A stretch of DNA of 21,678 nucleotides from Ruminococcaceae bacterium UBA7127 (GCA_002493005.1 DKXL01000040.1:14680-36357), one strand, 5' to 3'; counted from the first letter of the stretch, positions 1-7,273 are shown. The notes: generated by a model from the sequence alone, not told the origin. Numbers and translations: made by a program.

Positions 1-1196
1 GAGTCAAAGCCGCCCTGTGTATAGTATTCATCATAGCCAACGCCTTTGTCCCAAGCCTCGCCTGTCATCCAGAAGTCCTGCTGCCAGTCTGCACCCGGCT
101 TGTCAGGGTTGTTCTGACGCCATTCTGCAAGTGCATCTACGCAGGCAGTTTTGAGCTGTTTCCACGAGCTCTTCTCAACATGCTTTGCTGTGTCACAGCG
201 GAAGCCGTCGACACCGTATGTTCTTACCCAGTCGGCAAGCCAGCTTGTAAGATAGCCTGTTACGGTATTTGAACTGCCGTACTTTTCGATTTTTTCGTTG
301 TATGTACCCTCTTTTGTCCACTTTGTCTTTAAGACCTCAGGAATTGAAACAGGCGTTGTCTGCTCTGTTTTGAAGTCAGGCAGGCCGGCGAGGCTCATTG
401 TTTCGTTACTGCCGCCGCCCTCGGTGTATCCCGGAAGGCCGCTTCTTATCCAGTCGGGACCCCACCATTTGCCCCAGTCTTCTGCTGATGTTTGGTAATC
501 AATATGGTTGTTGAAATCACTGACATTTTCAATGACATACTTATAATCAGTTGCACCCTCTAAAAGTGTACCGAAACCATACTCCTCCATATCAGCTACT
601 GTATTGTAGCCGCAATGGTTCATAACTATGTCCATAATAACTCTGATGCCGTGCTCGTGAGCAGTGTCAACCAAAGTTTCAAACTCCTCGGGTGTACCGA
701 AGTTTGCGTCTGTTTCGGTATAGTCAAGCACATAATAGCCGTGATATGAATAGTGCGCAAAGTGACCTGCGCCTGAGTCGCAGTATCCGTGAGTCTGCTC
801 ATACGGAGCGGAAATCCACAGTGCATTTACGCCGAGGTCGTTGAAATAGCCCTCCTCGATAGCCTGTGTAATACCTGCAAAGTCACCGCCGTGGAATGTG
901 CCCGGAGCAGTATCCCAGCCGGGAATCGGGTTACCGTCTTTGTCCAGTGTTCTGCCGTATGAGTGGTCGTTTGATGTGTTGCCGTTTCTGAAACGGTCAG
1001 TAAGCATAAAGTAAACTGTTGCATTGTCCCAAGTAAAACCGTCTTTTTCAACAACAGAGCCTGCTATAGCAGAAACAGGTGCGTTGTTATTGACAGTCGC
1101 AGCCGATGTACTGGCAAACGCAAAGGACATACAGCAAATTACCATACTAAGCGCAACAAGCACGCCTATAAGCTTTACCGTTCTTTTGGTTTTCAT
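1..1196 (-). CDS. Secreted GH13 alpha-amylase, MalS-like (3' end outside window)
   Basis: Encodes an extracellular alpha-1,4-glucan hydrolase. I translated 398 full codons from the ATG at 1196; the frame stays open to the window edge, so the C-terminus is missing. Residues 1-30 form a signal peptide (basic MKTKR, hydrophobic core, small residues near AFAS). The catalytic barrel starts near residue 56 (WDNATVYFMLTDRF). GH13 conserved regions are visible: region I VIMDIVMNH (187-195), region II GVDGFRCDTAKHVE with nucleophile Asp335, and region III TGEAW with general acid Glu380. The third catalytic Asp region lies beyond the edge. WDNATVYF, SNDHSYGR and DTAKHVE closely recall the E. coli periplasmic amylase MalS (GH13_19), from memory. 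The ribosome binding site AAAGGAG sits 8 bases before ATG. The transcript appears monocistronic from its own promoter. The reading frame has no break in the visible part. Confidence 0.93.
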   Translation of the reverse strand, partial: MKTKRTVKLIGVLVALSMVICCMSFAFASTSAATVNNNAPVSAIAGSVVEKDGFTWDNATVYFMLTDRFRNGNTSNDHSYGRTLDKDGNPIPGWDTAPGTFHGGDFAGITQAIEEGYFNDLGVNALWISAPYEQTHGYCDSGAGHFAHYSYHGYYVLDYTETDANFGTPEEFETLVDTAHEHGIRVIMDIVMNHCGYNTVADMEEYGFGTLLEGATDYKYVIENVSDFNNHIDYQTSAEDWGKWWGPDWIRSGLPGYTEGGGSNETMSLAGLPDFKTEQTTPVSIPEVLKTKWTKEGTYNEKIEKYGSSNTVTGYLTSWLADWVRTYGVDGFRCDTAKHVEKSSWKQLKTACVDALAEWRQNNPDKPGADWQQDFWMTGEAWDKGVGYDEYYTQGGFD

Positions 1197-1228
1197 TTGT
1201 TTAACTCCTTTCAAAATTTCTGTATTTG

Positions 1229-1242
1229 TTAGGAAAACCTAA
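1229..1242. repeat. Small palindrome in the amylase leader
   Basis: A perfect inverted repeat, TTAGG-N4-CCTAA, lies in the untranslated leader between the predicted promoter and the amylase ribosome binding site. Its position just downstream of the likely transcription start would suit a repressor operator or a small RNA hairpin. With 5-bp arms it could be chance. Confidence 0.35.
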
Positions 1243-1250
1243 TCATTTCA

Positions 1251-1279
1251 ACTTTATCACATAACGGTCGCAAATTCAA
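1251..1279 (-). promoter_or_regulatory. Candidate promoter of the amylase gene
   Basis: On the minus strand TTGAAT (-35, 1279-1274) and TAAAGT (-10, 1256-1251) are separated by 17 bases; each matches four of six sigma-A consensus positions. They lie about 55 bases upstream of the start codon. I did not find a convincing catabolite-response (cre) site in the upstream 200 bases, which are otherwise AT-rich non-coding DNA with no supported ORF. Confidence 0.45.
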
Positions 1280-1459
1280 TTGATTTATAAACCAAAAATT
1301 AAAAAATGGCGATTTTAACAATTTTAAATTCCTCTTTTTATGCACTTTTTTGCCATAAAAATTCAATTATGTGAAAATCGCACAACCAACGCACAGTCAG
1401 ATTATGCTTTTTGCTATATGCCATTTGTTCTCTAATCAAAGAGGCAGTTTCTGAAAATC

Positions 1460-1507
1460 AAAAAATGAACCGCAATTAAGATACGCATTGTATCAAAATT
1501 GCGGTTC
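1460..1507 (-). terminator. Strong hairpin with T-run, second one downstream of ssrA
   Basis: A perfect 11-bp stem (GAACCGCAATT with AATTGCGGTTC, 1467-1477 and 1497-1507) encloses a second 5-bp stem GATAC/GTATC. On the minus strand it is followed by ATTTTTT. It has the form of an intrinsic terminator reading leftward. The ssrA gene already has its own terminator at 1561-1604, so this is either a back-up terminator or the end of a small RNA starting between 1510 and 1560; a TTGACA hexamer occurs there on the minus strand but without a good -10 at normal spacing. Confidence 0.6.
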
Positions 1508-1560
1508 TTATTTGTCAATAGGTTATAAAAAGGATGTCACCTCTGACGCGAGAAATTAAC

Positions 1561-1604
1561 TAAAAAAAGAAGAATGCCCCGAACGCAATATGCGTGTCGA
1601 GGCA
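1561..1604 (-). terminator. Rho-independent terminator of ssrA
   Basis: Immediately after the tmRNA CCA end, the minus strand has a 12-bp stem with one bulged C (TGCCTCGA-C-ACGC pairing with GCGTTCGGGGCA, 5-base loop) followed by TTCTTCTTTTTTT. Confidence 0.85.
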
Positions 1605-1610
1605 CTGGAC

Positions 1611-1955
1611 TGGTGGAGATGAGGGGAGTCGAACCCCTGTCCGAAAATCACTTGCCAAGGCTTTCTCCGAGCGCAGTCGCTATTTTTATATTCCCTTGCT
1701 GCAACGCCTAACGACAGGCTTTGCAGTTTGGTAGCTCCTGATGTGTGACAAAGTACGGAGCACTTCTTTGTTCACATTTACCTCTAATCGACGCCCCTTA
1801 CACAGCCGAGGTACTCTGTGCAGGAACGAGCAGCATTAAGCTGCTAATGCAACTTTATTGTTGTCAGTTATTTTTAAGTTGCGGATTTTATGGCGGTTCC
1901 GCACCGCCGCTCGCTTACCAAGGTTTATAATCCCCGTCGAAACCTTTACATCCCC
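1611..1955 (-). ncRNA. ssrA: Transfer-messenger RNA (tmRNA)
   Basis: This is the trans-translation RNA that rescues stalled ribosomes together with SmpB. The 5' end GGGGATG (from 1955) pairs as a 7-bp tRNA-like acceptor stem with CATCTCC just before the encoded CCA at 1613-1611, and the T-arm GGTTCGACTCC is present. The length of 345 bases is typical for a one-piece tmRNA. The tag ORF runs from 1865 to 1836 and reads DNNKVALAA followed by UAA, with resume codon GAC after the usual UAACU context. The Ala charged on the tRNA-like part precedes it, giving ADNNKVALAA; the ALAA end is the expected ClpXP degron. The 5' end sits 8 bases after the stop codon of the upstream unknown gene. Confidence 0.97.
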
Positions 1956-1961
1956 ATATTT

Positions 1962-1970
1962 ATTATATCA
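1962..1970 (-). promoter_or_regulatory. ssrA promoter, extended -10
   Basis: The minus strand reads TGATATAAT, a perfect -10 box TATAAT with an upstream TG (extended -10), ending 6 bases before the tmRNA 5' G. No TTGACA-like -35 exists at 16-18 bases, which the extended -10 may compensate. The stop codon (1965-1963) of the upstream protein gene lies inside this -10 box, so the ssrA promoter is embedded in the end of that coding region. Confidence 0.7.
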
Positions 1971-2916
1971 AAAATTCCCTTATATCGGGATTTTTAATTT
2001 CTTTTGTGCATCTAATAATCTCACATTCAATATGCTTTGAGTCTGCATTTACGGCTTGCTGAATTGTATAGAATTTTTCATCTTCAATCGATGGCATGCC
2101 GATTGCAATTCCGACTACACCGTCATCAGTATTAAACCCATTGCACTCATCACCAAATATGCCGTCAAGATAAGAAGAAAGACTTATTTCAAAACAACAT
2201 TCACCATTGCAAGTGTATTCAATTACAGGTACTCTCATATTCTTTGGACAAATCCTTTGAATATCCCCTTTGTAAATACTTTCTTCTTCACTAAGGTCAA
2301 CCAAATGTACCCTTTTTATACAGATTTCCTCTTCACCGTCAAATAGAGAAACGGTCTTGTCTATATCCTGTTCAATCGGCAAATCAAGCTTAATATCAGG
2401 AAATTCATCCTTGCAGACCTCATAAGTAATAAGTCTAATCTGGCATGATAAATCAAGCTGTGAAAGATTTTCAATCTTTTCTTCAAGCTCAATAAAATCA
2501 ACGAAAACACATTCGGGCGGATAATCGAAAAATTTTTCCGATATCCAGCCCTGCTTCATAAATTCAGCAATAACATATATGTCACTATCCATACCGCAGT
2601 CAAGTGAACTGCCGTGTGAGCCTTGGGTATTAAATCTGTTATTACCGATTACAACCTCATTAAGCAAGTCAGAAAATCCCTTTTGAATATCTTTATCTGC
2701 CAAAGCAAATTCTCGATTTGTCATATTTTCCGGTTCTGAACAGCAATCATTATCAGCACATCTTTCATCATATTCAAGAAAAACAAGTTCTGTGCTTTCA
2801 TTAGTATTTACCAAACCGACAAGAGCATAATCTCTTCCATACGCAGAAAATTCTCTGCCTATCACCCGAACCTCTTTGATTGTTGAAACATAATAATATA
2901 AGTCCTGTAAATTCAT
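1963..2916 (-). CDS. Unknown acidic, cysteine-containing protein between smpB and ssrA
   Basis: I do not recognise this 317-residue protein. The start is placed at ATG 2916 (MNLQDLYYYVSTIKEV), preceded by AGAGGATA 9 bases upstream and lying only 4 bases after the smpB stop. The frame stays open further upstream, but a longer version would overlap the smpB C-terminus. The product is soluble-looking: no signal peptide and no membrane helix. It is strongly acidic, with many Asp/Glu runs, and carries several cysteines, including a pair in DNDCCSE near residue 60 and GECCFE near residue 233. Position and spacing suggest co-transcription with smpB. Function cannot be inferred; a role in ribosome rescue is possible only by location. 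Confidence 0.8.
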   Translation of the reverse strand: MNLQDLYYYVSTIKEVRVIGREFSAYGRDYALVGLVNTNESTELVFLEYDERCADNDCCSEPENMTNREFALADKDIQKGFSDLLNEVVIGNNRFNTQGSHGSSLDCGMDSDIYVIAEFMKQGWISEKFFDYPPECVFVDFIELEEKIENLSQLDLSCQIRLITYEVCKDEFPDIKLDLPIEQDIDKTVSLFDGEEEICIKRVHLVDLSEEESIYKGDIQRICPKNMRVPVIEYTCNGECCFEISLSSYLDGIFGDECNGFNTDDGVVGIAIGMPSIEDEKFYTIQQAVNADSKHIECEIIRCTKEIKNPDIREFLI

Positions 2917-2920
2917 CAAC

Positions 2921-3382
2921 CTATCCTCTGACCTGCTCCTTAAGCGCACGCTCAATGTCACGCTTTGCACTGCGTTTAGCCATATCCTCACGCTTGTCAT
3001 AGAGCTTTTTACCTCGGCAAAGTCCAATCTGAATTTTCACCTTGCTGTCCTTAAAATACAGGCTGATGGGAATAAGTGAATATCCCGTCTGCTTTACAGT
3101 ACCGTAAAGGCGGTTAATCTCTTTTTTGTGCATAAGCAATCTGCGCACACGCATCGGGTCACGGTTAAAGATATTGCCGTGTTCATACGGAGAAATATGC
3201 ATACCGTTTACAAATATTTCACCCTCTACAATTGAACACCAGCTGTCTTTGAGGTTAACTCTGCCGTTGCGCACAGATTTTACCTCTGTGCCGCACAACT
3301 CAATGCCTGCCTCATAGCTTTCTTCAATAAAGTAGTCGTGATGAGCCTTTTTGTTTTGCGCAATCGTCTTTAAATTTGCCAC
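2921..3382 (-). CDS. smpB: SsrA-binding protein SmpB
   Basis: SmpB binds the tRNA-like domain of tmRNA and brings it to stalled ribosomes for trans-translation. The 153-residue product has the full family signature: NKKAHHDYFIEESYEAGIEL near the N-terminus, GTEVKSVRNGRVNLKDS in the first beta strands, MHISPYEHGN, HKKEI, and the basic tail GKKLYDKREDMAKRSAKRDIERA that enters the decoding site. The start is GTG at 3382, supported by AAAGGGGG 9 bases upstream; the nearby ATG at 3387 is in another frame. A strong dedicated promoter lies just upstream. Its RNA partner ssrA lies about 1 kb downstream on the same strand. Confidence 0.97.
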   Translation of the reverse strand: MANLKTIAQNKKAHHDYFIEESYEAGIELCGTEVKSVRNGRVNLKDSWCSIVEGEIFVNGMHISPYEHGNIFNRDPMRVRRLLMHKKEINRLYGTVKQTGYSLIPISLYFKDSKVKIQIGLCRGKKLYDKREDMAKRSAKRDIERALKEQVRG

Positions 3383-3421
3383 TGCATATTCCCCCTTTCA
3401 ATTGTGTTTGAGAAGATTAAA

Positions 3422-3450
3422 AGCATAACATCGCAATAAGCATTTGTCAA
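3422..3450 (-). promoter_or_regulatory. Promoter of smpB
   Basis: On the minus strand TTGACA (3450-3445, perfect -35), a 17-base spacer, then TATGCT (3427-3422), with TG one base before it forming an extended -10. The predicted transcription start is near 3415, about 33 bases before the GTG start. Confidence 0.8.
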
Positions 3451-3467
3451 GCGGAAAATGTTGAAAA

Positions 3468-4070
3468 TTATATTTCGTTCCTGCCCTCAAGCGCCTTTGC
3501 AAGCGTATACTCGTCTGCATATTCCAAATCGCCGCCGACGGGAATACCATAGGCAAGCCTTGTCACCTTAACGCCCATAGGCTTTAAAAGCTTTGAGATA
3601 TACAGAGCCGTTGCGTCCCCCTCAACGGTAGGATTTGTAGCCATTATTACCTCTTCAACATCATCGCCCGAAAGTCTTGCAATGAGCTGCTTTATGGTAA
3701 GGTTATCGGGTCCAACGTCATTCAGAGGAGAAATTGCGCCGTGCAAAACATGATAAACACCTTTAAATTCGTGAGTGTTTTCTACTGCCGTTGCATCTCT
3801 CGGAGTTTCCACAACACAAATCACCGAATTATCTCTAACGGAACTTGCACACACAGGACAAAGCTCCTTATCGGTTAAATTACAGCAACGACTGCAATAA
3901 TGAATCTTGGTTTGGGCATCCATAACAGCGTTTGCAAGCTCCTCTGCCTGTGTTTTTGACAGATTGAGCACATAATATGCAAGCCGCTGTGCAGTTTTAT
4001 GACCTATGCCCGGCATTTTTTCAAACTGCTCCACCAGATTTTCCAGCGGAGCGACGTTATACTGAGCCAT
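3468..4070 (-). CDS. recR: Recombination mediator protein RecR
   Basis: RecR works with RecO (and RecF) to load RecA at single-stranded gaps. The 200-residue product matches the usual length. An N-terminal helix-hairpin-helix (FEKMPGIGHKTAQRLAYYVL, about 16-35) is followed by a zinc finger with Cys59, Cys62, Cys71 and Cys74, then a TOPRIM domain from about residue 82 (VICVVETPRDATAVE; ATNPTVEGDATALY) and the conserved C-terminal segment RLAYGIPVGGDLEYAD. The ATG follows the ybaB stop by 2 bases, so translation is probably coupled. This is the classic dnaX-ybaB-recR arrangement. Confidence 0.97.
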   Translation of the reverse strand: MAQYNVAPLENLVEQFEKMPGIGHKTAQRLAYYVLNLSKTQAEELANAVMDAQTKIHYCSRCCNLTDKELCPVCASSVRDNSVICVVETPRDATAVENTHEFKGVYHVLHGAISPLNDVGPDNLTIKQLIARLSGDDVEEVIMATNPTVEGDATALYISKLLKPMGVKVTRLAYGIPVGGDLEYADEYTLAKALEGRNEI

Positions 4071-4072
4071 AA

Positions 4073-4423
4073 TTAAAACATTCCCGGAATGTTAAGTCCA
4101 CCGGAGATTGATTCCATTTTCTCTTCTTTTTCCTTTGCGGCAGTTCTGATTGCTTCGTTTGCAGCTGCCATAACAAGGTCTGAGAGCATTTCAACATCTT
4201 CGGGATCAACTACCTCAGGCGAAATTTCAACCTTTGTCAGCTCCATTTTACCTGTTACAGTTACCTTAACTGCTCCGCCGCCTGCTGTAGCCTCATATTC
4301 CTTTGCCTCAAGCTCAGCTGTTGCGGCTTCCATATCGTCTTGAAGCTTTTGTGCCTGACGTGCAAGCTGCTGAATATTGTTTGTTCCGCCGCTACCGTAT
4401 CCCTTTGGTAATCTTGCTTTCAT
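4073..4423 (-). CDS. YbaB/EbfC family nucleoid-associated protein
   Basis: A small dimeric DNA-binding protein that in other bacteria coats the nucleoid; its precise role is unclear. The 116-residue product contains a long helix (NIQQLARQAQKLQDDMEAATAELE split over about 16-40), then the family core EYEATAGGGAVKVTVTGKM and a C-terminal helical part (VMAAANEAI, about 86-94). The Gly-rich N-terminus (PKGYGSGG) and C-terminal NIPGMF are typical of Gram-positive members. The ribosome binding site AAGGAAG lies 9 bases before ATG 4423. It sits between dnaX and recR, as in most bacteria; a possible extra promoter lies in the 92-base gap after dnaX. Confidence 0.93.
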   Translation of the reverse strand: MKARLPKGYGSGGTNNIQQLARQAQKLQDDMEAATAELEAKEYEATAGGGAVKVTVTGKMELTKVEISPEVVDPEDVEMLSDLVMAAANEAIRTAAKEKEEKMESISGGLNIPGMF

Positions 4424-4478
4424 AATTTAAAACTTCCTTTCAAAATATTACTTCCTGCTTTTCTAAGCAAAAACTGTC

Positions 4479-4506
4479 TTTATAAGCGACACAATGCCGC
4501 TGACAA
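4479..4506 (-). promoter_or_regulatory. Possible internal promoter for ybaB-recR
   Basis: On the minus strand TTGTCA (4506-4501), a 16-base spacer and TATAAA (4484-4479) give a fair sigma-A match (5/6 and 5/6). The spacer contains an imperfect 7-bp inverted repeat (AGCGGCA with TGTCGCT), which could be an operator or chance. Confidence 0.4.
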
Positions 4507-4515
4507 TTAAAATAT

Positions 4516-6213
4516 TTATTCTTCTGTTATTTCAACCCCACTGTCACTAAGACTTTCCTTGAGCTTATCAATAGGGTCAACAGTCTTTTTCTGCTGTTGC
4601 TTTTGCTTGTATGGGCCAAGCTTATATACTCTGCCTGTTGTTTCCTTAATTATGTTGCGGATTTCTTCGCGCCTACTGCTGCTTTTGAGCAGTTCAAACG
4701 CCATCTCGTTACTTGTATCAATCAATAGATATCCTGAACTCTCAAATGCCTGTGAGCCTGTAAAGGCTGCCGCAATAGCTCTTGATATCGGCTTTAGATT
4801 ATTAACTACATCCACCCACTGAGGAAACGGCTTTGCATTTTTATAAATTTCATCAAGGCTTGCGCTCTGCTTAGGCTCTGCTGTTACAACAGGCTTTGGG
4901 GCAGGTTTTGTTATCGGAGCCTTGTTTTGAGGTACTTCTTCACTCTTTTTTTCAACAGACTCGGGTGCAGTCTGCTCATATGCTTTTTGCGGTTGATTTT
5001 CAGAGTGTTTTGATTCGATTGCTTGGGCATCCGACTGAGTATCAACAGACGCACTGCTTATTGTAATACCTGATTTTACTGCTTTTTCAAGTGCCGTAAC
5101 TCTTGCAATAAGTGCCTCGGTTGTTCCGTCAAGCTCAGCAGAAGACAATTTAACCATAGCCATCTCAAGCTCTGTTCTGTCCCCTGTTCCGTGCCCCATA
5201 TTCTGGTAAGTGCGCGAAAGCACATCCATATAGTACACAATGTCGGCAAGCGACAAATAATCTGACTGAGTTTGAGCCTCGTCAAATTCATCATCAGACA
5301 TTATGATTATATTTCTGGGATTGCGCACCGATTTTATGAGCATAAGTATTCTAAAGTGAGATAGCAGTTCGTCGCAAAGCCGCGCCATATCCTTGGACTC
5401 GCTGTACAGTCGGTCGATAATCTCAAGAGCCTTGGCTGTGTTTTTGTTGATTGCACATGCCGCAAGCTCAAAAAGGTAGGTTTTGCGTGCAAGTCCTGCC
5501 GCACTGCGCACAACATCCTCGTCAATATCAGAACTAATAGCAATACATCTGTCAAGCAATGACAAAGCATCTCTGAGTGCACCGTCGGCAACAGACGCCG
5601 CCATCATAGCGGCATTGTCAGAAAGCTGTACCCCCTCCTGCTTTGCCACATACAACAATCTGTCGGCAATATCACGAGGCGGTATGCGATGAAAATCAAA
5701 CCGCTGGCATCGTGACAAAATTGTCTGAGGCAGCTTATGCACCTCTGTTGTAGCCAATATAAAAATCACGTGTTCAGGCGGCTCTTCAAGCGTTTTCAGC
5801 AGCGCATTAAACGCCTCCTGAGTGAGCATATGCACCTCGTCTACAATGTATACCCTGTATTTGCACTTGGCAGGCTTGAACTGTACTTCATCAATAATCT
5901 GTCTAATATCATCAATTTTTCTGTTGGAGGCAGCATCCATTTCAACAATATCAAGCACACTGCCGTCATCAATTCCCCTGCAAATTTCGCACTTACCGCA
6001 GGGGTTACCGTTGTGCAAATCAAGGCAGTTTGCCGCTTTGGTAAGAATTTTTGCACAGGTAGTTTTTCCCGTACCTCTTGAGCCTGTAAACAGATAGGCG
6101 TGGTTAAGTCTGCCTGTGCTAAGCTCATTTTTGAGCGTAGTTGTGATGTGCTCTTGTCCGGACACATCGTCAAATGTTTGCGGACGCCATTTGCGGTACA
6201 ATACCTGATACAA
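4516..6213 (-). CDS. dnaX: DNA polymerase III subunit gamma/tau
   Basis: Clamp-loader ATPase of the replicative polymerase. The start is TTG at 6213, because the family begins M/L-YQ-LYRKWRP and a near-perfect ribosome binding site (GGAGGTGA) lies just upstream; an ATG 15 codons earlier would swallow this site. The resulting 565-residue protein has Walker A GSRGTGKTT (44-52), a zinc module with Cys63, Cys72, Cys75 and Cys78, Walker B VDEVH (124-128), and the SRC motif (167-169, Ser-Arg arginine finger). Domain III extends to about 360. A linker rich in Pro/Gln/Lys (about 405-460) precedes a tau-specific C-terminal domain ending in an acidic tail. It is transcribed behind the SRP RNA and leads into ybaB and recR. 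Confidence 0.97.
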   Translation of the reverse strand: MYQVLYRKWRPQTFDDVSGQEHITTTLKNELSTGRLNHAYLFTGSRGTGKTTCAKILTKAANCLDLHNGNPCGKCEICRGIDDGSVLDIVEMDAASNRKIDDIRQIIDEVQFKPAKCKYRVYIVDEVHMLTQEAFNALLKTLEEPPEHVIFILATTEVHKLPQTILSRCQRFDFHRIPPRDIADRLLYVAKQEGVQLSDNAAMMAASVADGALRDALSLLDRCIAISSDIDEDVVRSAAGLARKTYLFELAACAINKNTAKALEIIDRLYSESKDMARLCDELLSHFRILMLIKSVRNPRNIIIMSDDEFDEAQTQSDYLSLADIVYYMDVLSRTYQNMGHGTGDRTELEMAMVKLSSAELDGTTEALIARVTALEKAVKSGITISSASVDTQSDAQAIESKHSENQPQKAYEQTAPESVEKKSEEVPQNKAPITKPAPKPVVTAEPKQSASLDEIYKNAKPFPQWVDVVNNLKPISRAIAAAFTGSQAFESSGYLLIDTSNEMAFELLKSSSRREEIRNIIKETTGRVYKLGPYKQKQQQKKTVDPIDKLKESLSDSGVEITEE

Positions 6214-6261
6214 AAAATCACCTCCGAAAAGCGTTGTAAAAAACGAATCACATTCCAATTA

Positions 6262-6295
6262 AAGAAAAAGTGCAAGCCGTCAGCCGAAACAACGG
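6262..6295 (-). terminator. Weak hairpin between ffs and dnaX
   Basis: On the minus strand CCGTTG pairs with TGACGG in a 6-bp stem with two wobble pairs (6295-6277). A T-rich stretch (CTTTTTCTTT) follows after a 6-base gap. It may give partial termination after the SRP RNA, letting fewer transcripts into dnaX. The structure is poor and the call tentative. Confidence 0.3.
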
Positions 6296-6307
6296 TAATC
6301 GTACAAA

Positions 6308-6419
6308 TAAGTGAACGACAGACTTACTGCATCGCATCGGCAATACTGCTTAATGCTGCTCGGTTCCCCGCCTGACATGGTTCACAGACCCCAATCGCAC
6401 AGGGCCTGCCGCTCACTTA
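6308..6419 (-). ncRNA. ffs: Signal recognition particle RNA, small bacterial type
   Basis: RNA component of the SRP, partner of Ffh. On the minus strand the apical domain IV is unmistakable: ACCATGTCAGGC, then a CGG-GGAA-CCG tetraloop stem, then AGCAGCAT. The ends pair in a long helix, including a 13-bp stretch GTGAGCGGCAGGC with GTCTGTCGTTCAC. The hairpin of about 112 bases lacks the Alu domain found in the long SRP RNAs of Bacillus. The exact ends are set from the outermost pairing (TAAGTGA/TCACTTA), so they may differ by some bases. It lies directly upstream of dnaX, as scr does in Bacillus subtilis. Confidence 0.92.
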
Positions 6420-6453
6420 ATTGCACGCTTATGACTTCTTGCAACTGTTGTAC

Positions 6454-6482
6454 ATTATATCATATTCATTCTATAAAATCAA
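6454..6482 (-). promoter_or_regulatory. Promoter of ffs-dnaX-ybaB-recR
   Basis: On the minus strand TTGATT (6482-6477), 17-base spacer, and perfect TATAAT (6459-6454). Transcription would start near 6447, about 28 bases before the predicted mature SRP RNA, implying 5' processing or a slightly longer RNA. Confidence 0.75.
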
Positions 6483-6520
6483 GTATTATAAAAATGTTTT
6501 ATTTGTTTTATATTGTAATT

Positions 6521-6547
6521 TAATAAGGCGGCTTTTGGCAAGCCGCC
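6521..6547 (-). terminator. Terminator of the PAP2 operon
   Basis: An 8-bp GC-rich stem GGCGGCTT/AAGCCGCC with a 5-base loop, directly after the stop of the membrane protein gene. The minus-strand tail TTATTAAATT is AT-rich but lacks a continuous T-run. It separates this operon from the downstream ffs promoter. Confidence 0.65.
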
Positions 6548-6553
6548 CTGTGA

Positions 6554-7273
6554 TTACTTAAATAATTCGGCAATTTGTTTTTCATCGGTGTCTTCAAAGC
6601 GATTTATTTCACTTTCTAAGCAGCGTATATTTTTAGGCACATCATATTTGTTTACAATTTTATTAATTTGATATATTTCCTCAACACTGCCTTCAATAGC
6701 CTTGACTGTATTGCCGTCATTCATTTTCATTATGTATGTCGGATTCCCATTACTTTGATCAATTTCAACACTTGTGATATCGTTGTAATCATAAGTAGTT
6801 CCGCTTGGATTAAAAAATGATTTCTCTGTGATTGAAGTAGCGGTGATGATTGTTTGATCTGAAGATAAACAATAAAGAAAAAAGATGTTTATAAGAACGA
6901 AAATGCCCAATAGGATTGAAATTCTTGCAATAAATTGCTTACCTGTGATTTTTTCTGTATCATTTTCGGTCAATAATTCTTTTTTAATAAAATGGGATTT
7001 GTCTATTATTTTGTGGTAAAGTCTTATAAATAATTCCTCTACAATATATAGCACTGCATAAAATATCAGTGCACATTCAACAGCCATAGCGCAAAAAGAG
7101 ATCTGCGCTAAAAGGCTTGTCATATTGTTATATAACACATCATCAGGTTCATTTCCTGAAAAAATGGTTCCCAAAAGGATGATTGCAGAAATGAGCGCAG
7201 CGATTGAAAGCACGAGATTAATAAGTTTTCTTGGCTTCAGCTTGGATAATGCCATTAACTGCTGAAAAATCAT
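6554..7273 (-). CDS. Unknown membrane protein, three predicted helices
   Basis: I do not recognise a named family. The 239-residue product has hydrophobic segments at about 18-38, 53-80 and 113-136, then a soluble C-terminal part of about 100 residues rich in beta-type segments (TYDYNDITSVEID, PTYIMKMNDGNTVKAI), which resembles the small PH-like domains found behind membrane helices in Firmicute proteins; this is an impression, not a proven match. ATG 7273 overlaps the TGA of the upstream gene (ATGA), so translation is coupled. It is the last gene of the PAP2 operon and is followed by a hairpin terminator. Confidence 0.75.
   Translation of the reverse strand: MIFQQLMALSKLKPRKLINLVLSIAALISAIILLGTIFSGNEPDDVLYNNMTSLLAQISFCAMAVECALIFYAVLYIVEELFIRLYHKIIDKSHFIKKELLTENDTEKITGKQFIARISILLGIFVLINIFFLYCLSSDQTIITATSITEKSFFNPSGTTYDYNDITSVEIDQSNGNPTYIMKMNDGNTVKAIEGSVEEIYQINKIVNKYDVPKNIRCLESEINRFEDTDEKQIAELFK

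Noticed and set aside
827..1054. Minus-strand frame of 75 codons, and neighbours at 626-826 and 298-498
   Set aside because: They are other-frame shadows of the amylase gene, whose frame contains all GH13 motifs; that frame has no stop before the window edge.
1360..1390. Possible cre (CcpA) site near TGTGAAAATCGCAC upstream of the amylase
   Set aside because: It does not fit the spacing of the cre consensus and lies about 100 bases upstream of the predicted promoter.
1611..1955. tmRNA 3' end as a phage or island attachment site
   Set aside because: tmRNA genes are frequent integration sites, but no integrase and no repeated copy of the 3' end is seen in the window.
1745..2040. Short plus-strand frames of about 60 codons
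   Set aside because: They lie across the tmRNA gene and the end of the unknown gene and have no ribosome binding site.
2917..3027. Upstream extension of the unknown gene beginning MDFAEVKSS
   Set aside because: This part is the smpB coding region read in another frame; ATG 2916 has a ribosome binding site and fits just after the smpB stop.
6100..6523. Plus-strand frames of 91 and 70 codons
   Set aside because: They cross the SRP RNA gene and the ffs promoter on the opposite strand and have no coding character.
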